Positions 41,948-50,319 of a stretch of DNA of 64,000 bases are shown in pieces. Under the pieces are notes generated by a model, which saw nothing but the letters and a program-made list of their open reading frames with translations, ran no database searches and was not told where the DNA came from. Every line of letters begins with the position of its first letter. The first letter of the stretch is position 1. Source of the stretch: Rhizobium phaseoli (GTDB lineage Bacteria; Pseudomonadota; Alphaproteobacteria; Rhizobiales; Rhizobiaceae). The DNA lies in assembly GCF_003985125.1 (NCBI RefSeq), contig NZ_ML133571.1, positions 62,001 to 126,000 on the forward strand, read 5' to 3'. Both the position numbers and the translations under genes were made by a program.

Positions 41948-42811
41948 TCAAATCGCAATCTTTTCCGCAACGTCGAAAAAGGCTTCGCGGATTTTCTGCG
42001 AGACGCTGCCGGGATGACCGTTGGCGATGGTCTGGCCATCGACGGAAACCACCGGAAAACAGATACTTGTGGCTGCCGTCAGGAAAACCTCGCGAGCTGC
42101 GAGCATCTCTGAAACGGAGAAATTCCGCTCGGCGATCTTCAGGCCCAGCCGGGCTGCGACATCGATCAAGGTGGTGCGGGTAATGCCGCGCAGAATGCCG
42201 TGTTCGGCGGGCCGCGTCATCAGGATTCCGTCCCGGTCGACGATCCAGACATTGGTCGCCGCCCCTTCCTTCACCATGCCATCGGCGTCGACATAGATCG
42301 CCTCCTGGGCACCGGCTTCCTTGGCCTGCTGGCGGGCCATGGCGTTCGGCAGCAGGCCGACGGACTTGATGTCGACGCGATCCCAGCGGTTGTCGGCAAC
42401 GGTGATCGCCTTGATGCCGTTGGCATTCTTGGCCGCGATGATCTTGGGATCGGTGCTCTTGGCGGTGACGACAAGCGAAGGCGGCGTGCCCTCGGTCGGG
42501 AAGACATGATCGCGGCGCGCGACGCCGCGGGTCACCTGCATGTAGAAAAGCCCGTTGCGGACATGATTGCGGCGCAAGGTCTCGCGAATGACCTGCATCA
42601 GCGCCGCCCGGCTCATCGGCCAGGCGATGCGGAGCTCACCGAGCGAACGGTCGAGACGATTCAGATGGCGTGTGAGGTCGACGATATAGCCGTGGCGGAC
42701 CTCGCAGACCTCGTAGACGCCGTCGGCGAACTGATAACCGCGGTCCTCGATATGCACGCTCGCATCAGAATGCTTGACGTAGCGGCCGTTCACATAGGCG
42801 ATTCTCGGCAT
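41948..42811 (-). CDS. dat: D-amino acid aminotransferase (PLP class IV)
   Basis: A 287-residue protein of the branched-chain/D-amino acid aminotransferase fold. The start reads IAYVNGRYVKHSDASVHIED, the PLP lysine lies in DIKSVGLLPNAMARQQAKEA near residue 150, and the C-terminal motif is EGAATNVWIVDRDGILMTRP. It interconverts D-alanine and D-glutamate, feeding peptidoglycan, or acts on related amino acids. It sits between ntrX and hfq, a typical rhizobial order. The specific substrate is inferred from the family. Confidence 0.88.
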   Translation of the reverse strand: MPRIAYVNGRYVKHSDASVHIEDRGYQFADGVYEVCEVRHGYIVDLTRHLNRLDRSLGELRIAWPMSRAALMQVIRETLRRNHVRNGLFYMQVTRGVARRDHVFPTEGTPPSLVVTAKSTDPKIIAAKNANGIKAITVADNRWDRVDIKSVGLLPNAMARQQAKEAGAQEAIYVDADGMVKEGAATNVWIVDRDGILMTRPAEHGILRGITRTTLIDVAARLGLKIAERNFSVSEMLAAREVFLTAATSICFPVVSVDGQTIANGHPGSVSQKIREAFFDVAEKIAI

Positions 42812-42930
42812 GGGAAACCCTGGTCTTCCGGGAGCAATATGAGGGATGGCGCGGCCTCTGCCGCGCCTGTCAGATCAAAAGTGGAGCATGATGTTGCCCG
42901 AAAACCGCTGACACTTTTCGGCATTATGCT

Positions 42931-44295
42931 CTAGACGCCGAGCGACTTCAGCTTGCGGTGCAGCGCCGAACGCTCCATGCCGACGAATTCGGCGGTGCGC
43001 GAGATATTGCCGCCGAAGCGGTTGATCTGGGCGATCAGGTAATCCTTCTCGAACATCTCGCGGGCTTCGCGCAGCGGCAGCGTCATGATGTGATAGTCGT
43101 TCTTGGCAGACACCTTGGGCAGCATGTCGCCCAGATCGGTCGGCAGCATGTCGGCGGTGATCGGCGCATCCGGCCCGTCGGTGCGGGCTAGGATCATCAG
43201 CCGCTCGATATTGTTGCGCAGCTGGCGGATATTGCCCGGCCAGTCATGGGCCTGCAGCACCGCCATGGCGTCGTCGCCGATGCGGCGCGGGCGAATGCCG
43301 GCCTGTTCGGAAATCTGGCGCATCAGCTGATCGACGAGGAACGGAATGTCCTCGCGCCGCTCGGCAAGCGCCGGCACGCGCACCGGCACGACGGCGAGGC
43401 GATGATAGAGATCCTCGCGGAACCAGCCTTCGGCGATGCGGCTTTCGAGATTATAGGCGGTCGAGGAGATGATGCGGACATCGACCTTGACGCGCTTGGA
43501 GCCGCCGACCCGCTCGAACTGCTGATCGACCAGCACGCGCAGGATCTTGTTCTGCGTCTCGCGCGGCATCTCGCCGACCTCGTCGAGATAGAGGATGCCG
43601 CGGTGGGCTTCCTCGAGCGCGCCGATTTTGCGCGCCTGGCCGGGCGTGCCCTCGGTGCCGAACAACGCCACCTCCATCCGATCGGGCGTGATGTTGGCGG
43701 CGTTCAGCGCCACGAAAGGGCCGTTGGCGCGCGTCGACTTCTTGTGGATCATCCGCGCCACCAGTTCCTTGCCGGAGCCGGAGGCGCCGAGAATCATGAT
43801 GCGGCTGTTGGTCGGCGAGACCTTCTCGATCGTCTGGCGCAGCTGCGACACGGCGACCGAGGTGCCGATCAGCTCCAAGGCATCGCCGGTGCGCCGCTTC
43901 AGCTCGGAAACCTCGCGCTTGAGTTTAGAATTTTCCAGCGCCCGCTCGGCAATCAGGATCAGCCGGTCGGCCTTGAAGGGCTTCTCGATGAAATCGAAAG
44001 CGCCGCGCTTGATCGCGGAAACGGCGGTCTCGATGTTGCCGTGGCCGGAGATCATCACGACGGGCAGATCGGGATGGCGGGTCTTGATCTCGTCGAGCAG
44101 CGACAGGCCGTCGAGCTTGCTGCCCTGCATCCAGATATCGAGGAAGATCAGCCGCGGCACGCGGTCGGAGATTGCCGCCAGCGCGCTGTCGCTGTCATGG
44201 GCCGTGCGCGTTTCGTGCCCCTCGTCGGAGAGAATGCCGGAAACGATCTCGCGAATATCGTGCTCGTCATCGACGACGAGAATATCAGAGGCCAT
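42931..44295 (-). CDS. ntrX: Nitrogen response regulator NtrX
   Basis: A 454-residue regulator: receiver domain with phospho-acceptor D53 (LIFLDIWMQGS), AAA+ domain with Walker A ILGASGSGKELVARM and Walker B GILYLDEVGEMP, and a Fis-type helix-turn-helix (VGMERSALHRKLKSL) at the end. The GAFTGA loop that contacts sigma-54 is replaced here (FGTEGTPGQAR), as known in alphaproteobacterial NtrX. It works with NtrY. The start is ATG 44295, overlapping the ntrY stop by 11 bp. Confidence 0.93.
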   Translation of the reverse strand: MASDILVVDDEHDIREIVSGILSDEGHETRTAHDSDSALAAISDRVPRLIFLDIWMQGSKLDGLSLLDEIKTRHPDLPVVMISGHGNIETAVSAIKRGAFDFIEKPFKADRLILIAERALENSKLKREVSELKRRTGDALELIGTSVAVSQLRQTIEKVSPTNSRIMILGASGSGKELVARMIHKKSTRANGPFVALNAANITPDRMEVALFGTEGTPGQARKIGALEEAHRGILYLDEVGEMPRETQNKILRVLVDQQFERVGGSKRVKVDVRIISSTAYNLESRIAEGWFREDLYHRLAVVPVRVPALAERREDIPFLVDQLMRQISEQAGIRPRRIGDDAMAVLQAHDWPGNIRQLRNNIERLMILARTDGPDAPITADMLPTDLGDMLPKVSAKNDYHIMTLPLREAREMFEKDYLIAQINRFGGNISRTAEFVGMERSALHRKLKSLGV

Positions 44296-46555
44296 AAACG
44301 CTTTCCTTGTCATTGGCTGCGGGAGAGGCGGGCGTCGGATCCCGGCGTGGCAGATGCACGCGGATCATGGCCCCCCTTCCCCGGTCAAAATCGGCGGGCG
44401 CATCGTGCAGCTCGAGCTGCCCGCCATGTTCCTCGATGATCTTCTTGACGATGGCGAGGCCGAGGCCGGTGCCCTTCTCGCGCATCGTCATATAGGGTTC
44501 CAGGATGCTGTGGCGGTTCTCCACCGGCAGGCCGCGGCCATTGTCGATCACATCGACGGTGAAGCGGTCGCGTGCGGCATCGAGGGCGGCGCGCACGAGA
44601 ATCTTGCGCTCGTCGCGTTCGTCGCTCGGCACCGCCTCGATCGCTTCCACGGCATTCTTGATGAGATTGCCGAAGGCCTGGCCGAGCATGCGGCTGTCGA
44701 ACAGGCCCTCCAGCGGCTGGTCGCCGAACTCCTGCCCGAAGGTGACGTGATGGTTGCCCATCTCGCGCAGGAAGATCGCGTCGCGCAGGATATCGCGCAG
44801 ATCGCTCGGCTCCTTGGTTGGCTTCGGCATGCGGGCAAAGGCAGAGAATTCATCGACCATGCGGCCGATATCGCCGACCTGGCGGATGATCGTATCGGTG
44901 CACTGGTCGAAGACGGTCCTGTCGTCCTGGTCAATCTGCTTGCCATAGCGGCGCTGAATGCGCTCGGCGGACAGCTGGATCGGCGTCAGCGGGTTCTTGA
45001 TCTCATGGGCGATACGCCGCGCCACGTCGCCCCAGGCGGTCGAGCGTTGGGCGATGACGAGGTCGGTGATGTCGTCGAGCGTGATCACGTAGGATTCGCT
45101 CATGTCGCGCACTTCCTCGCGGGTGACCTGGACGCTCAGCGTCCTGACAGTGCCGCCGCGCACCAGCGCGATCTGCTTGCGGAAATCGCCGCGATGGCGC
45201 ACCGCCGCCTCGGTCAGCACCTGATCGACCTCCGGCGCGATATCGGCGAGCAGCTTGCCGAGCATCGCGTCGGCCGGCAGCGACATCAGCGTTTCCGCTG
45301 AGCTGTTGACGATGGCGATGCGACGGTCCTGCTCGACGCCGATGACGGCGGCGGTCACGCCCGACAGCACCGCTTCGATGAAACGGCGACGGTCGTCGAC
45401 CTCGTCCTTGGCCTCGAGGATCTCGTCGCGCTGGGTGCGGATTTCCGAGATCATCTTGTTGAAGGTGCGCGACAGATTGGCGACGTCGCCATCCACGGCA
45501 TGCACCGGCACAACGATATCCATATTGCCCGAGGCGACGCTGTCGGCCGCGGTGATCAGCAGCCGGATCGGCCGGACGATGCGGTCGGCGACCGCAATGG
45601 CCGTCCAGATCGCGGCCAAGAGCACGATCAGCGCAAAGCCAATATAGAGAACGGCGAAGGCGATCTGCAGCGAGAAGCGGTTGGCCTCCATCGAACGATA
45701 TTCGGTGGCGTTCTCCTCCATCATGCGCATGGCGCCCATGACCTTGGGATCGACGGCGCGCACCGTATAGAGGAAGGTGCCCTGGATGGCATCGAGCTTG
45801 ATGATGGCGCCGACAAGGTTGGTGACGCCGGGCGGGATCAGCGTCGGCTGGCCCGCCGCCGCCTTTTGCAGCGCGTCCTGCGGAATGGCCGGTAATGGTT
45901 TTTCGGTGGCGATGTCGGCCTGAACCTTCACCGAGCCGTCGCTCTCGACCAGGAAGGCGCCGAGCAGGCCGCGCCCCCTCGCCTGGCGGGTCATCAACTC
46001 GGCAAACCCGGTCCGGTCGAGGCTGTAGAGGGCGCGGTTGCGCTCCAGGTCGTTGGCCATGGAAACCGTCTGCCCCTGCAGGTAGCTGGCGTTCTCCATC
46101 ATATAGGCCTGGCCGATATTGCGCGACGAGCTGACGATCGACTGGGTGCGCAGCGCAAACCAGCGGTCGAGGCCGGCATTGAGCGTAATACTGGCGAAGA
46201 TGGCGACGAGAATCGCCGGCGTAATCGCAACGATGGAGAAGAGCACGACGATGCGGATATGCAGCCGCGCGGCCGCCCTGCCCCGGGTGCGGGCCTTGAG
46301 CAGCCTTGCCACCTCGCGGCCGATCAGCGCCAGCAGCGTCAGCACGAAGAAGGAATTGACGATCACCGAGGTGATGACGACATGCGAGGTCGGCGCGATC
46401 GGCGTCAGGCCAAGCAGTATGAAAAGCGTGATCGTGGCGCAGAGAAGCGCGCCGCCGGCGAGCACGAGGCCGGGCACGGCGAAAAGGGCGCGGCGATCGG
46501 TCACCGTCGTCACCGCCTCGCCCGCCGCCGCCGGCGCTACCCCATCCTGCGTCAT
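44285..46555 (-). CDS. ntrY: Nitrogen sensor histidine kinase NtrY
   Basis: The 756-residue kinase has three or four N-terminal membrane helices (VPGLVLAGGALLCATITLFI onward), a periplasmic part, a HAMP domain near residue 340 (RIVRPIRLLITAADSVASGN), a PAS domain, the phospho-acceptor His in [20 protein letters not shown], and an ATP-binding domain with DNGRGLP and GTGLGLAIVKKIIEEHG. It senses a redox or nitrogen signal and phosphorylates NtrX. It is the first gene of this cluster because a 3.3-kb insertion separates it from ntrC. Confidence 0.94.
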   Translation of the reverse strand: MTQDGVAPAAAGEAVTTVTDRRALFAVPGLVLAGGALLCATITLFILLGLTPIAPTSHVVITSVIVNSFFVLTLLALIGREVARLLKARTRGRAAARLHIRIVVLFSIVAITPAILVAIFASITLNAGLDRWFALRTQSIVSSSRNIGQAYMMENASYLQGQTVSMANDLERNRALYSLDRTGFAELMTRQARGRGLLGAFLVESDGSVKVQADIATEKPLPAIPQDALQKAAAGQPTLIPPGVTNLVGAIIKLDAIQGTFLYTVRAVDPKVMGAMRMMEENATEYRSMEANRFSLQIAFAVLYIGFALIVLLAAIWTAIAVADRIVRPIRLLITAADSVASGNMDIVVPVHAVDGDVANLSRTFNKMISEIRTQRDEILEAKDEVDDRRRFIEAVLSGVTAAVIGVEQDRRIAIVNSSAETLMSLPADAMLGKLLADIAPEVDQVLTEAAVRHRGDFRKQIALVRGGTVRTLSVQVTREEVRDMSESYVITLDDITDLVIAQRSTAWGDVARRIAHEIKNPLTPIQLSAERIQRRYGKQIDQDDRTVFDQCTDTIIRQVGDIGRMVDEFSAFARMPKPTKEPSDLRDILRDAIFLREMGNHHVTFGQEFGDQPLEGLFDSRMLGQAFGNLIKNAVEAIEAVPSDERDERKILVRAALDAARDRFTVDVIDNGRGLPVENRHSILEPYMTMREKGTGLGLAIVKKIIEEHGGQLELHDAPADFDRGRGAMIRVHLPRRDPTPASPAANDKESVYGL

Positions 46556-46768
46556 TCGGCCTCTCTTCAGGCGGCGCCCGCCGCCCTCGCCATCCGATCG
46601 AAACCAAAGAACGCCGGCTCAGAAAGCCAGCGTCGGAACGACTCGATCGGGAGCGAAATGTCCAAAACCTTTGCGTGACCTTTAAGCAACGCATTGTGGC
46701 GAAAATGCAACGCGCGCCCTCACATTGTCAAGCCGCAGTGGAGCTCCGGCCGGCTTCACACGCATGCT

Positions 46769-47758
46769 TCAGAAGCGTCGCGGGCCCTCTGGCTTGTTTC
46801 CTGCAATCGCATCGATCCGCTCCATCACCTCAGGTGTCATCTTGTGCCGGTGCGAAAGGGCCGCAAGGTTGTCCTGCAGCTGGCTGGCGCGTGAGGCGCC
46901 GAGAATGACGGTGGAGACGTTGCGATTGGCGAGGCACCACAGAAGGGCCAGATGGGTGATCGACAGGCCGACTTCGTCGGCGAGTTTTGCGAGCTGACCG
47001 ACCTTTTGGAGCTGGGCGCGGCCGGCGTCGCTCGACCACTTCTCCTTCAGCCATTCGTAGCCCGGCAAGTTCATGCGGCTGTCGGCCGGCACGCCGTTAT
47101 TGTATTTGCCGGTCAGAACGCCCGAGGCGAGCGGCGACCAGATGGTGGTGCCGAGTCCGATGAGGTCGTAGAGCGGCAGATAATCGGATTCGACTTTCTG
47201 GCGTTCGAAGATGTTGTACTGCGGCTGCTCCATCGTCGGCGGCGTGATGCGCAGGTCCCGGGTCACGGCGTAGGCTTCGGTCAGTTGTTGCGCCGACCAT
47301 TCCGATGTCCCCCAATAGAGCACCTTGCCCTGGGCGACGAGATCGTGCATCGCCCGGACCGTTTCCTCGATCGGCGTGTCGATGTCGGGGCGATGGCAGA
47401 AGTAGAGGTCGAGATAGTCGACCTGAAGCCGCTTCAGCGCGGCATGGCAGGCGTCGGTCACATGCTTGCGCGACAAGCCGCGCTGCGTCGGCTTCTGGCC
47501 TCCCCAGAAAACCTTGCTGGAGACGACGAAGCTGTCGCGACTCCAACGGAGCGCCTTCAGCGCCTCGCCCATTACGATCTCGGACTTGCCGCTTTCATAG
47601 CCTTCGGCATTGTCGAAGAAGTTCACCCCGTTATCGTAGGCAAGCCTCATGAGGTCGACGGCGTCACCGCCGTTCACCTGCTTGCCGAAAGTGACCCATG
47701 AGCCGAAGGAGAACTCGCTCACCTGCAGGCCCGACTTTCCTAAACGACGATATTCCAT
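46769..47758 (-). CDS. Aldo/keto reductase (YghZ/potassium-channel beta subunit type)
   Basis: A 329-residue protein with an aldo/keto reductase barrel: GLQVSEFSFGSWVTFG at the start, the catalytic Asp and Tyr in VNFFDNAEGYESGKSE, Lys in VVSSKVFWGG, and the second His in YFCHRPDID. The loops (KVFWGGQKP, NIFERQKVES) fit the subgroup related to YghZ and Kv-beta. It reduces aldehydes with NADPH. The second of two adjacent ATGs (47758) fits the GGGAG site best. It is the leftmost gene of the insertion between ntrY and ntrC. Confidence 0.87.
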   Translation of the reverse strand: MEYRRLGKSGLQVSEFSFGSWVTFGKQVNGGDAVDLMRLAYDNGVNFFDNAEGYESGKSEIVMGEALKALRWSRDSFVVSSKVFWGGQKPTQRGLSRKHVTDACHAALKRLQVDYLDLYFCHRPDIDTPIEETVRAMHDLVAQGKVLYWGTSEWSAQQLTEAYAVTRDLRITPPTMEQPQYNIFERQKVESDYLPLYDLIGLGTTIWSPLASGVLTGKYNNGVPADSRMNLPGYEWLKEKWSSDAGRAQLQKVGQLAKLADEVGLSITHLALLWCLANRNVSTVILGASRASQLQDNLAALSHRHKMTPEVMERIDAIAGNKPEGPRRF

Positions 47759-47913
47759 CATGCAGCTCCCGCAAATTATGAACATGTGCCGGCCGGTACC
47801 CGGCCTCGACGTCACACGATCGATCAACGACCGATCGGCTTAATCTATGGCATGAACGACAATATGCGAGCCTCGGCGCAACAAGCTGCTTAAACCGGCC
47901 CCGAGAAAGACGC

Positions 47914-48024
47914 TCAATGCGGTTTTGAGGCCTCCTCGATATTGGCTCTCATTTCCTCGACCGATTGCGTCCCGGTAAAGTTCTTGCCGTTATCGAAGAA
48001 TAACGGTGAGATGAAGTCCGGTGG
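47914..48024 (-). pseudogene. C-terminal remnant of a DsbA-like (FrnE/HCCA isomerase type) protein
   Basis: On the minus strand 36 codons read PPDFISPLFFDNGKNFTGTQ then SVEEMRANIEEASKPH before a stop. The pattern F-x-x-x-G-K-x-x-x-x-G-x-Q-S-x-E-x-x-x-x-x-I-E-E-A is the end of DsbA-like FrnE proteins. No start codon or ribosome site exists and the rest of the gene is absent. The match is short, so it remains a suggestion. Confidence 0.4.
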
Positions 48025-48062
48025 CGTCAAGTTTCGGGTGGTGCTGACGATGGAGAAAAACG

Positions 48063-48740
48063 ATGCGTCTGAATGATGATTTCACCAAGCCGACGGTCGT
48101 CCACGCCGCGAAACTGGATTGGGTCGCCAGTCCGGCTCGAGGGGTCGATCGCCGGATGCTTTATCGCGTCGGCGAGGAAGTGGCTCGGGCGACCTCGATT
48201 GTCCGCTATGCCGCAGGCAGCGTATTTCCGTCTCATACCCACACGGGCGGTGAAGAAATATTGGTGCTCGACGGGATATTCGAGGATGAACACGGTCGCT
48301 TCCCGGCCGGATCATACTTCCGCAATCCGCCGGGGACGTCGCATGCACCCGCATCTGCTGACGGCTGCACCATTTTCGTCAAGCTCTGGCAGTTTCGCGA
48401 GGGCGACGAGGCGCAAATCGTGCGCAGACCGGGTGAAGGAGAGCCTGGACTTCAAAACGATGCCGTCACCGCAACGATCCTGTTCGATGACGGTCATGAG
48501 CAGGTCTATCTTCAAAGGTGGGGTCGCAGCGCCTCGATCAAACTTTCGAATCATCGTGGATTGGAGCTGCTGGTTCTTGAAGGCGAGCTGTCCGTTGGAA
48601 CGGAGCGACTTCGATCCCAGAGCTGGATGCGGCTGCCTGGAGGCGAAAACCTGCTGGCGAGCGCTGGTCCAGAAGGTGCCTATGCCTGGATCAAAGACGC
48701 ACCGTTGCAGCACGCCGATGTTCTGAAACTGCCATCCTAG
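48063..48740 (+). CDS. ChrR-like double cupin protein
   Basis: A 225-residue protein made of two cupin folds. The first holds the metal motif FPSHTHTGGEEILVLDGIFE near residue 58 and FRNPPGTSHAPASADG; the second reads HRGLELLVLEGELSVGTERL and lacks most metal ligands. This matches the cupin part of the anti-sigma factor ChrR; the zinc-binding anti-sigma part is absent, so it is not an anti-sigma factor. The metal and ligand are unknown. The ATG at 48063 follows GGAGAAAAACG. Confidence 0.75.
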   Translation: MRLNDDFTKPTVVHAAKLDWVASPARGVDRRMLYRVGEEVARATSIVRYAAGSVFPSHTHTGGEEILVLDGIFEDEHGRFPAGSYFRNPPGTSHAPASADGCTIFVKLWQFREGDEAQIVRRPGEGEPGLQNDAVTATILFDDGHEQVYLQRWGRSASIKLSNHRGLELLVLEGELSVGTERLRSQSWMRLPGGENLLASAGPEGAYAWIKDAPLQHADVLKLPS

Positions 48741-48846
48741 CGGGTTACGTCTTTGACTGGACGCCAGCATGCGCGGCCCTGTAAATAAAACCCGCGCTGA
48801 AATTCGCCCGCTTCCTGCATTCTGATGGCGGGCCAGAGGTAGTTTG

Positions 48847-49941
48847 ATGAAAAGATGCCAAGTCGCTGTCGTCGGCGGAGGGCTCGCCGGGCTCTGCGCG
48901 GCACAGGCCCTCAATTCGAAGGGCATCGACTTCCTGTTGCTTGAAGCAAGGGATCGGCTGGGCGGCCGCATCCTGACATCAGACGAACATGGAATTCCTT
49001 CCGACGACGGGTTCGATCTCGGTCCCTCCTGGTTCTGGCCGATGATGCAGCCTGATATGGCCGGGCTCGTCCTGGAACTGGGGCTCCCGTCGTTCTCGCA
49101 AAATAATGATGGCGATGTGATATTCGAGCGAATGTCGCGGGAAGGACCGCAAAGGTATCGCCCTGTCGAACAGCAGGGAAAATCGCTTCGACTGACCGGC
49201 GGTTCGGCGGCGCTGGTGAGAGCTTTGGAACTTGAGATCCCGGCCGACAGAATTCAACTCAACAGCTGTGTCTCGGCCATGGCGCTTTCCGGTGACGGCG
49301 TCGAGATTTCCTTGAAGGCTGCAGACGGCATGGCCGCGGTGGTCCACGCGCAGCAAGTCATTTGCGCCCTGCCGCCTCGATTGCTTGAGGCAAACGTGAC
49401 GTTCACGCCGCAGCAAGAGCAATCCACCTTGGCGCGCTGGCGCGATACGCCGACCTGGATGGCGCCGCACGCCAAGTTTTTCGCGATCTATGATCGGCCC
49501 TTCTGGCGTGACGGCGGATTGTCGGGAACGGCCCAGAGCATGGTCGGGCCGATGGTCGAAATGCATGACGCGACGCTGGCGAATGGAAAGGCAGCGCTCT
49601 TCGGCTTCCTCGGCGTCGGCGCGGATCAGCGGGCGGCATTGGGTGACGAGGCATTGACGAAAGCCTGCCTGGCTCAGTTCGGGCGAATTTTCGGCGCTGA
49701 CGCATTGGAACCGCGTGCCACAATTTTGAAGGACTGGGCAGCCGATCCATTCACTGCAACCGTCCGCGATCGCGTCGCGGCCGGACATCTGTCGGCCGAG
49801 GATAAGGATTGGGTCCGCGGACCGTGGGCCGAGCGACTGTTCATGGCCGGCAGCGAGACGAGTGCGACTGAACCCGGCTTCCTTGCCGGCGCCGTTGCCG
49901 CCGCGAGACGGGCTGTATTGACGATTGTCTCGCCACGCTGA
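48847..49941 (+). CDS. FAD-dependent amine oxidase family protein
   Basis: The 364-residue flavoprotein has the dinucleotide fold RCQVAVVGGGLAGLCAAQAL near residue 3 followed by LLEARDRLGGRILTSDEHG, the monoamine oxidase signature, and a C-terminal FAD block RLFMAGSETSATEPGFLAGA with AAARRAV. It would oxidise an amine or an amino acid in the cytoplasm. ATG 48847 is chosen; a TTG just before it is unlikely. It follows the cupin gene by 106 bp and lies in the insertion between ntrC and ntrY. Confidence 0.83.
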   Translation: MKRCQVAVVGGGLAGLCAAQALNSKGIDFLLLEARDRLGGRILTSDEHGIPSDDGFDLGPSWFWPMMQPDMAGLVLELGLPSFSQNNDGDVIFERMSREGPQRYRPVEQQGKSLRLTGGSAALVRALELEIPADRIQLNSCVSAMALSGDGVEISLKAADGMAAVVHAQQVICALPPRLLEANVTFTPQQEQSTLARWRDTPTWMAPHAKFFAIYDRPFWRDGGLSGTAQSMVGPMVEMHDATLANGKAALFGFLGVGADQRAALGDEALTKACLAQFGRIFGADALEPRATILKDWAADPFTATVRDRVAAGHLSAEDKDWVRGPWAERLFMAGSETSATEPGFLAGAVAAARRAVLTIVSPR

Positions 49942-50078
49942 TCTGGGAGGGCTACCTCCTCAACGGCCTCCAACCTCATTTCGAGCGCAACGGCGGTGGC
50001 GGCATGCGGAACGGATGAGCAACATCCTGATGAAATCGAGCACCTTATCGCCCGATGACCAGCCATCTCATCCACCGG

Positions 50079-50098
50079 TTATCCACAGCTTATCCACA
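50079..50098 (+). other. Two tandem perfect DnaA boxes
   Basis: TTATCCACA occurs at 50079-50087 and again at 50090-50098, in the same orientation, starts 11 bp apart, one helical turn. Both match the high-affinity consensus. They lie in the gene-free 378 bp between the amine oxidase and ntrC. No other origin gene is near, so a DnaA-titration or regulatory site is more likely than oriC. Confidence 0.6.
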
Positions 50099-50224
50099 GG
50101 CGCGGTGGCGGCGAGCGCAGCAACTTCAATGACATTTGCCCGGCAGCAAACAATAGCTCGCAAATACTATGTGACCGTCAAATGACACTGCGCTTTTGTT
50201 TGCCGGCGCAGATACAAACGATGA

Positions 50225-50318
50225 CGGGGCTGGGATAGATTTGGTTTTGTTCCCGACCGTGGCGGCGGATACTGGGAGGAGGAGGCGGTGGGCAAACGAG
50301 GAGCCCACCGCCTTTTTT
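50225..50318 (+). ncRNA. Candidate small RNA ending in a strong terminator
   Basis: A hairpin of nine paired bases, GGCGGTGGG (50284-50292) and CCCACCGCC (50304-50312), is followed by six T residues on the plus strand. The nearest plus-strand gene ends 340 bp upstream, so the terminator may belong to a separate short transcript. The bases before it include a purine-rich GGGAGGAGG. No clear promoter is visible, so the 5' end is a guess. Confidence 0.3.
50284..50318 (+). terminator. Rho-independent terminator downstream of ntrC (plus-strand orientation)
   Basis: The stem-loop described in the candidate RNA is followed by TTTTTT on the plus strand only. It sits two bases beyond the end of ntrC, which comes from the other side; there the hairpin lacks a T tract, so it is oriented for rightward transcripts. 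Confidence 0.8.
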
Positions 50319-50319
50319 A

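Noticed and set aside
43595..45301. 568-codon open frame on the plus strand
   Set aside because: It is antisense to ntrX and ntrY and has no family character.
45003..46694. 563-codon minus-strand frame overlapping ntrY
   Set aside because: It is a shifted frame of ntrY, Arg/Pro-rich and without motifs.
50079..50098. Chromosome origin
   Set aside because: Only two DnaA boxes, no AT-rich unwinding element and none of the usual rhizobial origin neighbours.
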